Assembly (NCBI GenBank): GCA_963745945.1
Contig: CAVUZG010000004.1
Location: 620,001-684,000, forward strand
Direction of reading: 5' to 3'
DNA from: DATFVA01 sp963745945
Lineage (GTDB): Bacteria > Bacteroidota > Ignavibacteria > Ignavibacteriales > Ignavibacteriaceae
Length of the DNA stretch: 64,000 nt
Under the pieces are notes generated by a model. It worked only from the letters and a program-made list of their open reading frames with translations. It had not been told where the DNA came from and made no database searches. The translations under genes and the position numbers were made by a program. This document shows positions 1-8,036 of the stretch, piece by piece. How positions within the stretch are numbered: position 1 is the stretch's first letter; each line of letters begins with the position of its first letter.

Positions 1-1106
1 AATGCAGTATAATAACCTGCAAGTTTCAGTAATATTTCTCTGTTACCTGGATTTTGCTCTAATTTTTTTTCTAACGTTGTAATCTGATCAGTATAATATT
101 TATTTCTTGCTGAATTAACAGTTTCCCATAATCTTTTGACTATGTCTGTACTGCCATCCTGCTGTTTTAATATCAATACCTGCTGATATGCTTCTTCGTA
201 CCTGTTAACATTCATAAGTTCGTTTATCAGCTTAATTCTTGTGTCGCTATCATTAAAATTTTTCTTTAGCCTTCTGAAATAGACATCAATGATATAACCG
301 GGAGTTTTTGTAATCCCGGATTTATATTGCCTGTAACTTGCCGTATCATTAAAAGTATATATATATCCATTCCCTTTTGCCCTCTCCAATCCATCCATCG
401 CTTCTTTAAAAAATGGTTTTAATTTAAGAGCATTTTCAAAAGCGCTAATAGCCGGTTTTGTTTTTCCGAGCCAAAAAAGGAAATATCCATAGCGTGACCA
501 CAACCGCTGATCTTCAGGAAATTCTTCGGTATATTTTTTAAGGATTGGTTCACCCTTGGAGATATGATTATTCTTTGCGAGTATCTCGGTATAACGAATT
601 ATTTCATCGGGAGAGGCTTTTTCCATGCTAAGATATTTATCGTACCAAATTTCGGCTTCGGCCCATTCACCCAAATTTTTATACGATTTTCCAATCTGCA
701 AATAATTTATTGGTTTTCCAGGATCAATTGCTATCTCTCTTTTATAACCCTCTATATCGTTGTAGATCAATTTATACCATTCACCAGTCACCCTATCAAG
801 ATTTTCGTTTATCAGTGAATTCTCAGGTTCAAGTTTTTTTGCCGATCTGAAATCATATACTGAGGCTTCAAATTGGCCTCTGTGCTCATAAGCTAATCCC
901 CGCAGGTTGTAGCCTTCTGCTTGTTGTGGTTTTGCAGATATATAATTATTGAGGAGATTGATTGCCTCACCAAATCTGCCGGATTTCATAAGATTCAGGG
1001 ATTCTGTTTTAAGATCTTCTGTGTGGGGTTGAGGCTGTGCAATTAACGATGGGACAATTACTATAAAGTTAAAAAGAATAGCAAAAAAGATATTGATAAT
1101 ATTCAT
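1..1106 (-). CDS. TPR-repeat protein with signal peptide (C-terminus cut by window edge)
   Basis: The frame stays open from an ATG at 1106 to the window edge, about 368 codons. The first 24 residues form a hydrophobic signal ending in IAQPQ, so export to the periplasm or outer membrane is likely. The rest is helical with tetratricopeptide-like units, for example a stretch with EAINLLNNYISAKPQQAEGYN and a later one with AISAFENALKLKPFFKEA. TPR arrays bind other proteins, and no enzymatic motif is visible. The start lies 8 bases after the stop of the KaiC-like ATPase gene at 1115, so the two are probably cotranscribed. The partner and role are unknown. Confidence 0.75.
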   Translation of the reverse strand, partial: MNIINIFFAILFNFIVIVPSLIAQPQPHTEDLKTESLNLMKSGRFGEAINLLNNYISAKPQQAEGYNLRGLAYEHRGQFEASVYDFRSAKKLEPENSLINENLDRVTGEWYKLIYNDIEGYKREIAIDPGKPINYLQIGKSYKNLGEWAEAEIWYDKYLSMEKASPDEIIRYTEILAKNNHISKGEPILKKYTEEFPEDQRLWSRYGYFLFWLGKTKPAISAFENALKLKPFFKEAMDGLERAKGNGYIYTFNDTASYRQYKSGITKTPGYIIDVYFRRLKKNFNDSDTRIKLINELMNVNRYEEAYQQVLILKQQDGSTDIVKRLWETVNSARNKYYTDQITTLEKKLEQNPGNREILLKLAGYYTA

Positions 1107-1114
1107 TTCAATTT

Positions 1115-2350
1115 TTAGTAGTAGAATAACTGGCCAAGGCTCTTTTGTGAATTCAATGTCAGTCTTTGAATCATATCTTCAGCATTTTTTATTGATTCAT
1201 CCACTTTTAATGCAAGAACAGAAATATAAGGGATAACCTTTTCAATGTACTCGGGATCGCTGCCTGGAAGATTACCTTTTATTCGGCTGATAAATTTATT
1301 AATTGTTCCCGAATTATCTTTGGTTACCATTACAACAACACTATTTGAAATAAGACATATCTTATCTTTTTTATCACCAGATAATCTGATAATATTCATT
1401 AGCTGATTAATGGTAAGCAATCCTTCCTGTTCAGCTTGTGGATCCAATCTGAAAGATACCAGCGTGAAAATCTGGCCGGTACTTCTGAACAAAGCAATCT
1501 GGTTATTAAGAATTAATTGAAAATCGTTGAGGTTATAGAAGTTGGTGAAAGTGTAATTTTCAGCAGGTATATCCAATTCTGCCAGAGATTTATACTGTAA
1601 ACCTGCTTCAGTTATTGCAGTAGTATGGGTGTCTTTCTTTTTGCCTCCAAAATCATCAATGATACCTTTATTAGGCTCTAAATGATAACTTGCTGAAAAC
1701 TTACCCTGAGTATGTCCAATATTAGGAGTAATAGTAATTTTGCCTCCCTGCACTCCTTCCGGGATTTCTTCTTTATTCAAATACAAGATACCTGTAGAAT
1801 TGGTTGCAATTGTGTCAGCTAAAGCATTAGCAGCCGGAGTTGCAGGATCTCCTAAAATAAATAAGCTTGTTACACCATCATTTTCTATTGCTTCAGTTGT
1901 TTCAATAAATACATCCTGCAGTAAAGTCAGATTCATAAAACTTACAAAAGGTGTAAGTTCGTCAAATACCATTTTATTTGGTTGATATTGTTCAACAACG
2001 GTTACAATATCTCTCAAATATTCAACAAGAAACTCATCGCTATTGGCTACTTCATTTAAGTCGACAGGGGGAGCAACCCGAACAACTATTACCTGATTCT
2101 GGTTCATGCAGTATTGAAGATCAAAATCAATTGAGGCCGCTTGTATCATCAAATCTTTTGGCCGCATACTAGTGAAGTATAAACAAACTTCTTTCTGTTT
2201 AACACACTCTTTAGCAAACTGCAATCCCAAAAGGGTTCTGCCTGATTTTCTCGGACCGATTAATAAATAAGTACCGCCCCGATAAAATCCACCCCAGGCA
2301 TTATCAACAATTGAGATTCCTGAGGTTATTAATTGTATTTTTTTCTTCAT
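1115..2350 (-). CDS. KaiC/RecA-like ATPase paralogue with altered Walker A and C-terminal extension
   Basis: This 411-residue protein has a RecA-fold ATPase domain of the KaiC/GvpD type in residues 1-240. The P-loop at 32-39 reads GPRKSGRT, so the usual Walker A lysine is arginine (R38). The Walker B strand MVFDE is at 129-133. About 170 extra C-terminal residues follow, with no match I recognise. It is a paralogue of the upstream gene (2425-3162), whose P-loop is canonical; both begin with a K-Q/L-xSGIS-D-WGG pattern. KaiC-like proteins often act in signalling or regulation, but no function can be assigned here. The gap to the upstream paralogue is 74 bases and the downstream TPR gene follows after 8, which suggests one operon. 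Confidence 0.7.
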   Translation of the reverse strand: MKKKIQLITSGISIVDNAWGGFYRGGTYLLIGPRKSGRTLLGLQFAKECVKQKEVCLYFTSMRPKDLMIQAASIDFDLQYCMNQNQVIVVRVAPPVDLNEVANSDEFLVEYLRDIVTVVEQYQPNKMVFDELTPFVSFMNLTLLQDVFIETTEAIENDGVTSLFILGDPATPAANALADTIATNSTGILYLNKEEIPEGVQGGKITITPNIGHTQGKFSASYHLEPNKGIIDDFGGKKKDTHTTAITEAGLQYKSLAELDIPAENYTFTNFYNLNDFQLILNNQIALFRSTGQIFTLVSFRLDPQAEQEGLLTINQLMNIIRLSGDKKDKICLISNSVVVMVTKDNSGTINKFISRIKGNLPGSDPEYIEKVIPYISVLALKVDESIKNAEDMIQRLTLNSQKSLGQLFYY

Positions 2351-2424
2351 TTTAATTTAATTACCGTTTTTGTGTTATGTGAATAAGAAATATAAAAACG
2401 ATTTTTCCTAAACTAATTTCTTAC

Positions 2425-3162
2425 TTAAAATTTTATTTTTTTCTTTTTATTTGCACCACTTAGCACAGATAAATCAATTTTAAAACCTTTTTGTCCGTCA
2501 AATATATAATTTGATTTTATTTCACCGGATTTATGTTCAATGTACGGTAGTAAAGATATTGTTCCATATAAATCATTTATCTCTTTATCCAGATAAATTA
2601 GTCCGTTACTTACATCAGCAAGATTTTGTAACAATGCAGACATTGCATCAGTTATTGGCTCAGAAGCAGTTATAATACCTGTTATCTGGTGATACTCCAG
2701 GTTATCATGAAACTTATCCAAAATTAATTTTAACAGAGTTTCATCTTTAAAACCAAGAAAAGGAGTAATCTCATCAAAAACAATTCTTGATGGGAAGAAC
2801 TGATCTATTGTCCTCGTTATATCATCAAAATATTCTGCAAGTTCCAGGTCTGAATTTACATTCGGAAAACTCCGATCTGGTGGAAATATCCTTACGATTG
2901 TGATAAGTTTTTGGTCTATATACGATCTCAGGTCTAAATTCATCCACACAGCCAGATTGAATAGATCCTGATCAGATTTACTGGTGAAATAAAGACATCT
3001 TTCTTTTTGAGCAGCACCTTCAAGCACAAAATTTAATCCAAAATTTGTTTTTCCGGATTTGTGTGCACCGATTAAAAGATAGTTGGAACCTTTATAAAGT
3101 CCGCCCCATCCCTCATCTATTAAACTAATACCCGAAGATACTAACTGTAATTTTTTTTGCAT
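2425..3162 (-). CDS. KaiC/RecA-like ATPase (canonical Walker A)
   Basis: This 245-residue single-domain protein belongs to the KaiC-like RecA superfamily. Walker A at residues 32-39 is GAHKSGKT, with the canonical K38; a Walker B strand RIVFDE lies near residue 126. The sequence is collinear with the first 240 residues of the next gene (1115-2350). No DNA-binding or circadian-type second KaiC domain is present. It is the first gene of a probable three-gene unit ending in a TPR protein. The 194 bases upstream, back to the GH9 gene, contain no gene I would support. The cellular role is unknown; hetero-oligomerisation with its paralogue is plausible but is inference. Confidence 0.72.
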   Translation of the reverse strand: MQKKLQLVSSGISLIDEGWGGLYKGSNYLLIGAHKSGKTNFGLNFVLEGAAQKERCLYFTSKSDQDLFNLAVWMNLDLRSYIDQKLITIVRIFPPDRSFPNVNSDLELAEYFDDITRTIDQFFPSRIVFDEITPFLGFKDETLLKLILDKFHDNLEYHQITGIITASEPITDAMSALLQNLADVSNGLIYLDKEINDLYGTISLLPYIEHKSGEIKSNYIFDGQKGFKIDLSVLSGANKKKKIKF

Positions 3163-3356
3163 GTACCACGAAGATTTTTGTATAAAATTCCAAATATTAT
3201 GCCGTTATATAAGTTGCGTAAACATTTAATATTAAATTTCTTACGGGCATTTCTTGAACTAAACAGAGACAACAGTTTAAGTTGTGTATTATAATGCAAC
3301 AGACGGATAAAAATCAAAGGATGCACTAATTGAGAAAAATATAGGAAAGTACTTAT

Positions 3357-4994
3357 TTATCTGAGTGAGTAATATCCAAATACGAATAGAGCAGTTGCAT
3401 TTCCAACCAGTGTAGGTTCGTTTGAAATAAAATCCGAATAATCATCGTGATACTGAACCGAATCAGAATTAAAACGACTAAATGAATCGGTAATATCATT
3501 AATTTTATACTCTGAATACATTGAAGATGGCGCCGGCCCCGATGAAAGTGCCCCGGGTAAATAACCACTGTGAAAAAAACCTACTTGTGAGTGCTGGTGT
3601 TCAGGATAAAATGTTCCGATATTGTGAATAAAGGTTATGCCCCATAAATTTCTTCCAAGAATAAAATCACGTTCCAAAACAACAAGTGAGTCTGAAATTT
3701 TAACGTTGTCTAATTTGTTCAATAAAATTTTCTGTAAACTCACTCCAAGAAGTGTAGTAGTTGTTCCCCATGAATAATCAGTTGCCTCGTTAAAAATTGA
3801 TTTATGCATGTGTTCATTGAACGCGGAAATATTTTCAACTAAATAATTTTTAAAGCGCGAGAAATGTTTAGCAAGTTGATAATGAGCGAGACTATTAATA
3901 TCACCATAGCTCCACCAGTAATCAGACTTAGCACTATCACCGTAGTGCACTGCATCATTAATAAACGATGAATCACCTGTTGAATTAAATAACTCAGTAG
4001 CTGCAAGTTCAAATTTTCCGAAGTAATTTTTATCAGAGTAGACTGAAGTATCATTTGCTGTGGCGACAGGAAAATCATCTTTTAAACGATAAATATTTAA
4101 AGCGGATTTTAAACAAGATTCAGCGAATAATTTGCTTTTAAATTTTTCAATCCAGACTCTCGCTCCAAGTGCAAGTGCAGCTGAATAAATCCCTGCCTCT
4201 GATTTGGTAACGGAGTTTATCCCGATTCTATCAAACCTGAGAGAATCGTCTTCGGGGAGCCTCCATTTTGTGGTATGATCCCTTAAATCCTGCACCTGCG
4301 TAATCAGGGAATCTGGAGAATAATTGCACCTGAGTAGCCAATCAAGACCTATTTTAGCTTCTTCAAGAACGTCCGGAACCATATTATTGTTATTGTCAAA
4401 ACCAAATTTTTGTTTGTCAAATTCATAAGAAAATATCAGGAGATAAGTGGTTAAAGCAGTTGTTGAGATAAATTTTAAATAATCACCTGCGTCATGCCAT
4501 CCTCCGGTAACATCAATCTGTCTGTTCTTTACTCCCCTTTTAATTCTTGCAATATCCCACAAATGACATTTGCCATGAAGCGATGGATTCGTAGGTCCGC
4601 AACGCTGTTCATGAAAGAACAGCATTAAAGAATCAACAACATGATTATAAATATCATTTCCAATAGAAAATTGAGGTGAACTTGAGTTTTCAATATTGAT
4701 AGTGTAATTGCCCGGGATGTTCAAGTTGGAAAAATCTGCTGAATAGAAATAACGGAACTTCCCGAAAGTCCTCTTAAGTCTGATCAGTTTATTTTCATAT
4801 ATTGAATTCCCCGTTTTTGCATCAAGGACAAAAAAGGTATCCACGTTCAAGGGTTTATTTGAAAAAACGATAGCACTTTTAAGTTCGCCGGTAAGGTAAC
4901 CCACCTGATTACATCGGATAAAAATATCATTTGATTCATTTTTTTTCGGGCTGGAAAACAGAAGGATTAAAATTATAAGAGTTAATAATTTCAT
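3357..4994 (-). CDS. Glycoside hydrolase family 9 protein (endoglucanase-like), secreted
   Basis: This 545-residue protein has a signal peptide of about 15 residues. An immunoglobulin-like CelD_N domain covers about residues 25-112 (VGY near 31-33), and a GH9 (alpha/alpha)6 catalytic domain follows. The GH9 signature is clear: WHDAGD at 166-171 supplies the nucleophile-activating Asp pair, and the C-terminal SNEP region has the likely acid E526. GH9 enzymes cleave beta-1,4-glucans by inversion; the exact substrate (cellulose, mixed-linkage glucan or exo-glucosamine substrates) cannot be read from sequence. There is no T9SS sorting domain, so it may stay in the periplasm. The receiver-domain gene ends 21 bases upstream on the same strand. 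Confidence 0.85.
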   Translation of the reverse strand: MKLLTLIILILLFSSPKKNESNDIFIRCNQVGYLTGELKSAIVFSNKPLNVDTFFVLDAKTGNSIYENKLIRLKRTFGKFRYFYSADFSNLNIPGNYTINIENSSSPQFSIGNDIYNHVVDSLMLFFHEQRCGPTNPSLHGKCHLWDIARIKRGVKNRQIDVTGGWHDAGDYLKFISTTALTTYLLIFSYEFDKQKFGFDNNNNMVPDVLEEAKIGLDWLLRCNYSPDSLITQVQDLRDHTTKWRLPEDDSLRFDRIGINSVTKSEAGIYSAALALGARVWIEKFKSKLFAESCLKSALNIYRLKDDFPVATANDTSVYSDKNYFGKFELAATELFNSTGDSSFINDAVHYGDSAKSDYWWSYGDINSLAHYQLAKHFSRFKNYLVENISAFNEHMHKSIFNEATDYSWGTTTTLLGVSLQKILLNKLDNVKISDSLVVLERDFILGRNLWGITFIHNIGTFYPEHQHSQVGFFHSGYLPGALSSGPAPSSMYSEYKINDITDSFSRFNSDSVQYHDDYSDFISNEPTLVGNATALFVFGYYSLR

Positions 4995-5015
4995 TTAATT
5001 AATAAATACAAAAAC

Positions 5016-5414
5016 TCATACGATAAGTTCCTGAGCAATTTTAACAATTTCATTTTTATTAACTGGTTTGGACAAGTATCCATTTGCTCCCATTGCAAGA
5101 TATTTTTCTTTATCACCTTTTAGTGCATATGCAGTTACAACCAGGATAGGAAGTTGTTTATACTTAGGATCCTTTTTAAGTTTTTTTATTATATCATTTC
5201 CATCAACTCCACCTGGAAGATTAATGTCTAGAATGATCAGGCTGTATCCATTTTTGCTTATTTTTTGTAGACCTTCGGTTCCTGTTTCAACCGTATCTAC
5301 ATCGTAAAAATCCCGAAGATAAATTTTAAGTATTAATTGGGTTTCAGCATTATCTTCAATGATAAGTATTTTTTTTCTATTTGAACCAATATCAAAGGAC
5401 AAAGGAATTGTCAT
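5016..5414 (-). CDS. Stand-alone response regulator receiver domain (CheY-like)
   Basis: This 132-residue protein is a receiver domain with no output domain. The acidic pair is E20-D21, the phospho-acceptor is D63 in LIILDINLP, the switch Thr is T94 in VVTAY, and the conserved lysine is K116 in LSKPVN. It probably relays phosphate from a histidine kinase that is not in this neighbourhood, or acts by protein contact. It lies 31 bases downstream of the fatty acid hydroxylase gene and 21 bases upstream of the GH9 gene on the same strand, so read-through is possible, but no functional link is evident. Confidence 0.85.
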   Translation of the reverse strand: MTIPLSFDIGSNRKKILIIEDNAETQLILKIYLRDFYDVDTVETGTEGLQKISKNGYSLIILDINLPGGVDGNDIIKKLKKDPKYKQLPILVVTAYALKGDKEKYLAMGANGYLSKPVNKNEIVKIAQELIV

Positions 5415-5445
5415 ATAAATTATTAATCAAAATTTATTAGCTGTT

Positions 5446-6066
5446 TTATTTTTCCGTAAAATTTGTACCAAGTATTTCATCCCAAACAGGAGAACTTACT
5501 CCAAATCCTTTTGTTGAATCCTGGTAGTGATGCTTCATATGATGATTTTTTATTGCCAGCCAAAACCTGTTGTGCATATTATAATGGTGGATAGCATAAT
5601 GTGTCATATCATAACAAAGGTAACCAAATAAAAACCCTACAAAGAAAGGTGAATTATTAATTGATCCTAAAATACCCTGAAAGATGAAATAAAATAAAAC
5701 AGCAAGAGGAACACTTACTGAAGGAGGCATAACAAGTCTTCTTGAATCATTTGGATAATCATGATGAACACCGTGAAAAATAAAATGGAGTTTAGCACCA
5801 AACTCCGATTTAGGTTCAAAATGAAATATAAATCTGTGCAAAGTATATTCAGTTATAGACCAGACTGCAATACCGAAAACTATTAGCGATACAATTGTAA
5901 ATGCACTCAACTCGTATTTAAAAACAGATCTGTACAAGAAATAAAGGATCACCGGCATATATATATATATAGGTATAGTAAAGTGAACTTTAGAAAATAA
6001 TTCCATGAAGTCATTCTTAAACATTCTTACTGTTTCGTCTTTATTAGACACGAAATTCTTTGGCAT
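5446..6066 (-). CDS. Fatty acid hydroxylase (sterol desaturase superfamily)
   Basis: This 206-residue membrane protein has four hydrophobic segments and the di-iron histidine motifs of the fatty acid hydroxylase/sterol desaturase family: HRFIFH at 77-82, HFIFHGVHH at 94-102, HYAIHH at 156-161 and HHMKHH at 175-180. The order and spacing resemble fatty acid 2-hydroxylase (FA2H/Scs7) without the cytochrome b5 domain. The likely reaction is O2-dependent hydroxylation of an acyl chain at the inner membrane; 2-hydroxy fatty acids occur in Bacteroidota lipids. The start is an ATG at 6066. The substrate is inferred from family resemblance only. Confidence 0.82.
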   Translation of the reverse strand: MPKNFVSNKDETVRMFKNDFMELFSKVHFTIPIYIYMPVILYFLYRSVFKYELSAFTIVSLIVFGIAVWSITEYTLHRFIFHFEPKSEFGAKLHFIFHGVHHDYPNDSRRLVMPPSVSVPLAVLFYFIFQGILGSINNSPFFVGFLFGYLCYDMTHYAIHHYNMHNRFWLAIKNHHMKHHYQDSTKGFGVSSPVWDEILGTNFTEK

Positions 6067-6296
6067 TTAAGCAATCCTCAATTATGAATTTTATAGGTAC
6101 TAATTTAATAAAATTAGTCTTCATTAATAAAAGTGATTATGCCCTACAACACTACTAAATTTTTAATAAAAGCTGCAAATTAAGATTTTCAAGATAAATA
6201 AATAATAAAATAAAAGAGAAATTCATTTGATATTAATTACTAAAGTTTTCATATTCTACTTCAAAAATTTATCGTTCATACTTTTACGGAGGTAAA

Positions 6297-7862
6297 ATGC
6301 CGGACAACGGAGAGCGGGAACAATGGGGAACGAAGATAGGATTAATTCTGGCGGTAGCTGGTAATGCTGTTGGATTAGGTAATTTTTTGAGATTTCCTGT
6401 TCAGGCAGCCCAGAATGGCGGCGGCGCTTTTATGATTCCCTACTTCATATTTTTTCTTATACTGGGAATTCCCCTAATGTGGATTGAATGGGGTATTGGC
6501 CGGCATGGAGGTAAATACAGGCACGGCAGCGCACCCGGAATGTTTGATGTTATTTGGAAAAATAAACTGGCTAAATATTTTGGTGCTCTTGGTCTCTTTA
6601 TTTCGATGACCATATTGATCTATTATACATACATCGAATCATGGACACTTGGATTCAGCATATTTTCAGTTGGAAGAATGTATTTTGATGAAAATACTGC
6701 TAGTACAATGCGGAACTTCTTATACAGTTACCAGGGAAGAGAAGCAGGAACACATTTTACAAGTCTTCTTCCCGCTTATATTCTTATGCTTGTAACATTT
6801 GGAATTAATTTCTGGATTCTTTTCAAAGGTATTTCAAAAGGAATAGAAAAACTTGCTAAAGTAGCGATGCCACTGCTGCTAATATTTGGGGCAATACTCG
6901 CTATAAGAATTTTTACGTTAGGAACTCCTAATCCTGCAATTCCTGAGAACAGTGTTGCGAATGGTTTTGCATTTATATGGAATCCTGATTTTTCAAAGTT
7001 AGCTAATCCCTCTATATGGCTTGCAGCAGCAGGACAAATCTTTTTCACTTTGTCTGTCGGGATGGGTACTATCCACGCATATGCAAGTTATCTTAAACCG
7101 AATGATGATATTGCTTTATCAGGATTAACGACTGCAGCAACAAATGAATTTGCGGAAGTAGTACTCGGTGCTTCAATTGCAATTCCGGTTGCAGTTGCTT
7201 TTTTCGGATTAGATGCCACAAAAGCTTTTGCACAGGGTGGAGCCTTTGATCTTGGTTTTGTTTCAATGCCGTTGATATTTCAAAAGATTCCTCTTGGAGC
7301 TTTATTTGGATTTCTCTGGTTCCTTCTTCTATTTTTTGCAGGCATCACTTCATCAGTTGCAATGGGACAACCCGTTGTAGCCTTCCTTGAAGATGAATTC
7401 GGAATGGATAGGAAAAAAGCCGTCGCTGCTTTAGGAATAACTGTATTAATCGCCGTACAATTTGTAGTCTTCTTTCTTAAATATGGATTCCTTGATGAAA
7501 TGGATTACTGGGCAGGCACGTTCGGATTAGTAGTGTTTGCTTTGATCGAAACAATTTTGTTTATGTGGGTATATGGGTCAGATAAAGCATGGGAGGAAAT
7601 GAATGCCGGAGGCGATTTTAAAATTCCGAGAATCTTTTTTTACATAATGAAATATGTTACTCCGATCGTTCTTTTCGTAATAATGATATGGTGGTTTGTA
7701 AATGATGCAATTCCTATTTTGCTTTTATCAAATGCACAACCCGAAAATATTCCTTATATCTGGGGTTCCCGCATTTTGATGATAATAATTTCAGTATTGA
7801 TTCTTTTGCTTGTCCGTAAGGCGTGGGCTAATCATAGTAAAGATGAAATGAAAGTTAATTAA
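6297..7862 (+). CDS. Sodium-dependent transporter, NSS/SNF family
   Basis: This 521-residue integral membrane protein has about 12 predicted membrane segments. The N-terminus has the NSS signature around residues 10-40 (GNAVGLGNFLRFP, the Na+ and substrate-binding TM1, then NGGGAF). The family couples Na+ influx to uptake of amino acids or related small amines; the substrate here is unknown. A strong ribosome-binding site, GGAGG at 6288-6292, lies 4 bases before the ATG. The next gene encodes a 40-residue single-span protein typical of bacterial NSS partner subunits (MetS-like), which strengthens the assignment. Confidence 0.92.
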   Translation: MPDNGEREQWGTKIGLILAVAGNAVGLGNFLRFPVQAAQNGGGAFMIPYFIFFLILGIPLMWIEWGIGRHGGKYRHGSAPGMFDVIWKNKLAKYFGALGLFISMTILIYYTYIESWTLGFSIFSVGRMYFDENTASTMRNFLYSYQGREAGTHFTSLLPAYILMLVTFGINFWILFKGISKGIEKLAKVAMPLLLIFGAILAIRIFTLGTPNPAIPENSVANGFAFIWNPDFSKLANPSIWLAAAGQIFFTLSVGMGTIHAYASYLKPNDDIALSGLTTAATNEFAEVVLGASIAIPVAVAFFGLDATKAFAQGGAFDLGFVSMPLIFQKIPLGALFGFLWFLLLFFAGITSSVAMGQPVVAFLEDEFGMDRKKAVAALGITVLIAVQFVVFFLKYGFLDEMDYWAGTFGLVVFALIETILFMWVYGSDKAWEEMNAGGDFKIPRIFFYIMKYVTPIVLFVIMIWWFVNDAIPILLLSNAQPENIPYIWGSRILMIIISVLILLLVRKAWANHSKDEMKVN

Positions 7863-7889
7863 TAGAAAAATTAATTAAAGGTTTAGTTT

Positions 7890-8012
7890 ATGGGATTATC
7901 AACAAGTGGTATTATATTTATTTCATTCGCGTGGGGATGTATAATTACTCTTGTCACTTATTGTTTTATTAAAGTTCTGAGATCTGAAAGAGATGAGAAA
8001 AAAACTAAATAA
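7890..8012 (+). CDS. MetS-like small subunit of the NSS transporter (40 aa)
   Basis: This is a 40-codon gene of one membrane segment (residues about 6-28: SGIIFISFAWGCIITLVTYC) followed by a charged tail rich in Lys, Arg and Glu. An AAAGG box at 7877-7881 precedes the ATG. Small single-span proteins encoded directly after bacterial NSS transporters are known (MetS of the MetPS methionine uptake system of Corynebacterium). The size, topology and position 27 bases after the transporter fit that role. The stop codon lies inside the first bases of a perfect palindrome that should terminate the transcript. The assignment rests on context and topology, as the sequence is too short to carry motifs. 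Confidence 0.72.
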   Translation: MGLSTSGIIFISFAWGCIITLVTYCFIKVLRSERDEKKTK

Positions 8013-8034
8013 GAGATGAGAATTCTCATCTCTT
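8011..8034. terminator. Bidirectional terminator between convergent genes
   Basis: A perfect 24-base palindrome: 10-base arms (AAGAGATGAG and its complement) around AATT. It is A-rich on the left and followed by TTATTTAT on the right. It sits between the stop of the small NSS subunit gene and the end of the phosphofructokinase gene at 8037, so it can serve both strands. Confidence 0.7.
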
Positions 8035-8036
8035 AT

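Noticed and set aside
564..818. Plus-strand frame of 84 codons
   Set aside because: It is antisense to the TPR gene, has no ribosome site, and its composition follows the other strand's codons.
3141..3326. Minus-strand frame of 61 codons upstream of the KaiC-like gene
   Set aside because: It overlaps the start of that gene, has no family resemblance and lacks a ribosome site; treated as chance.
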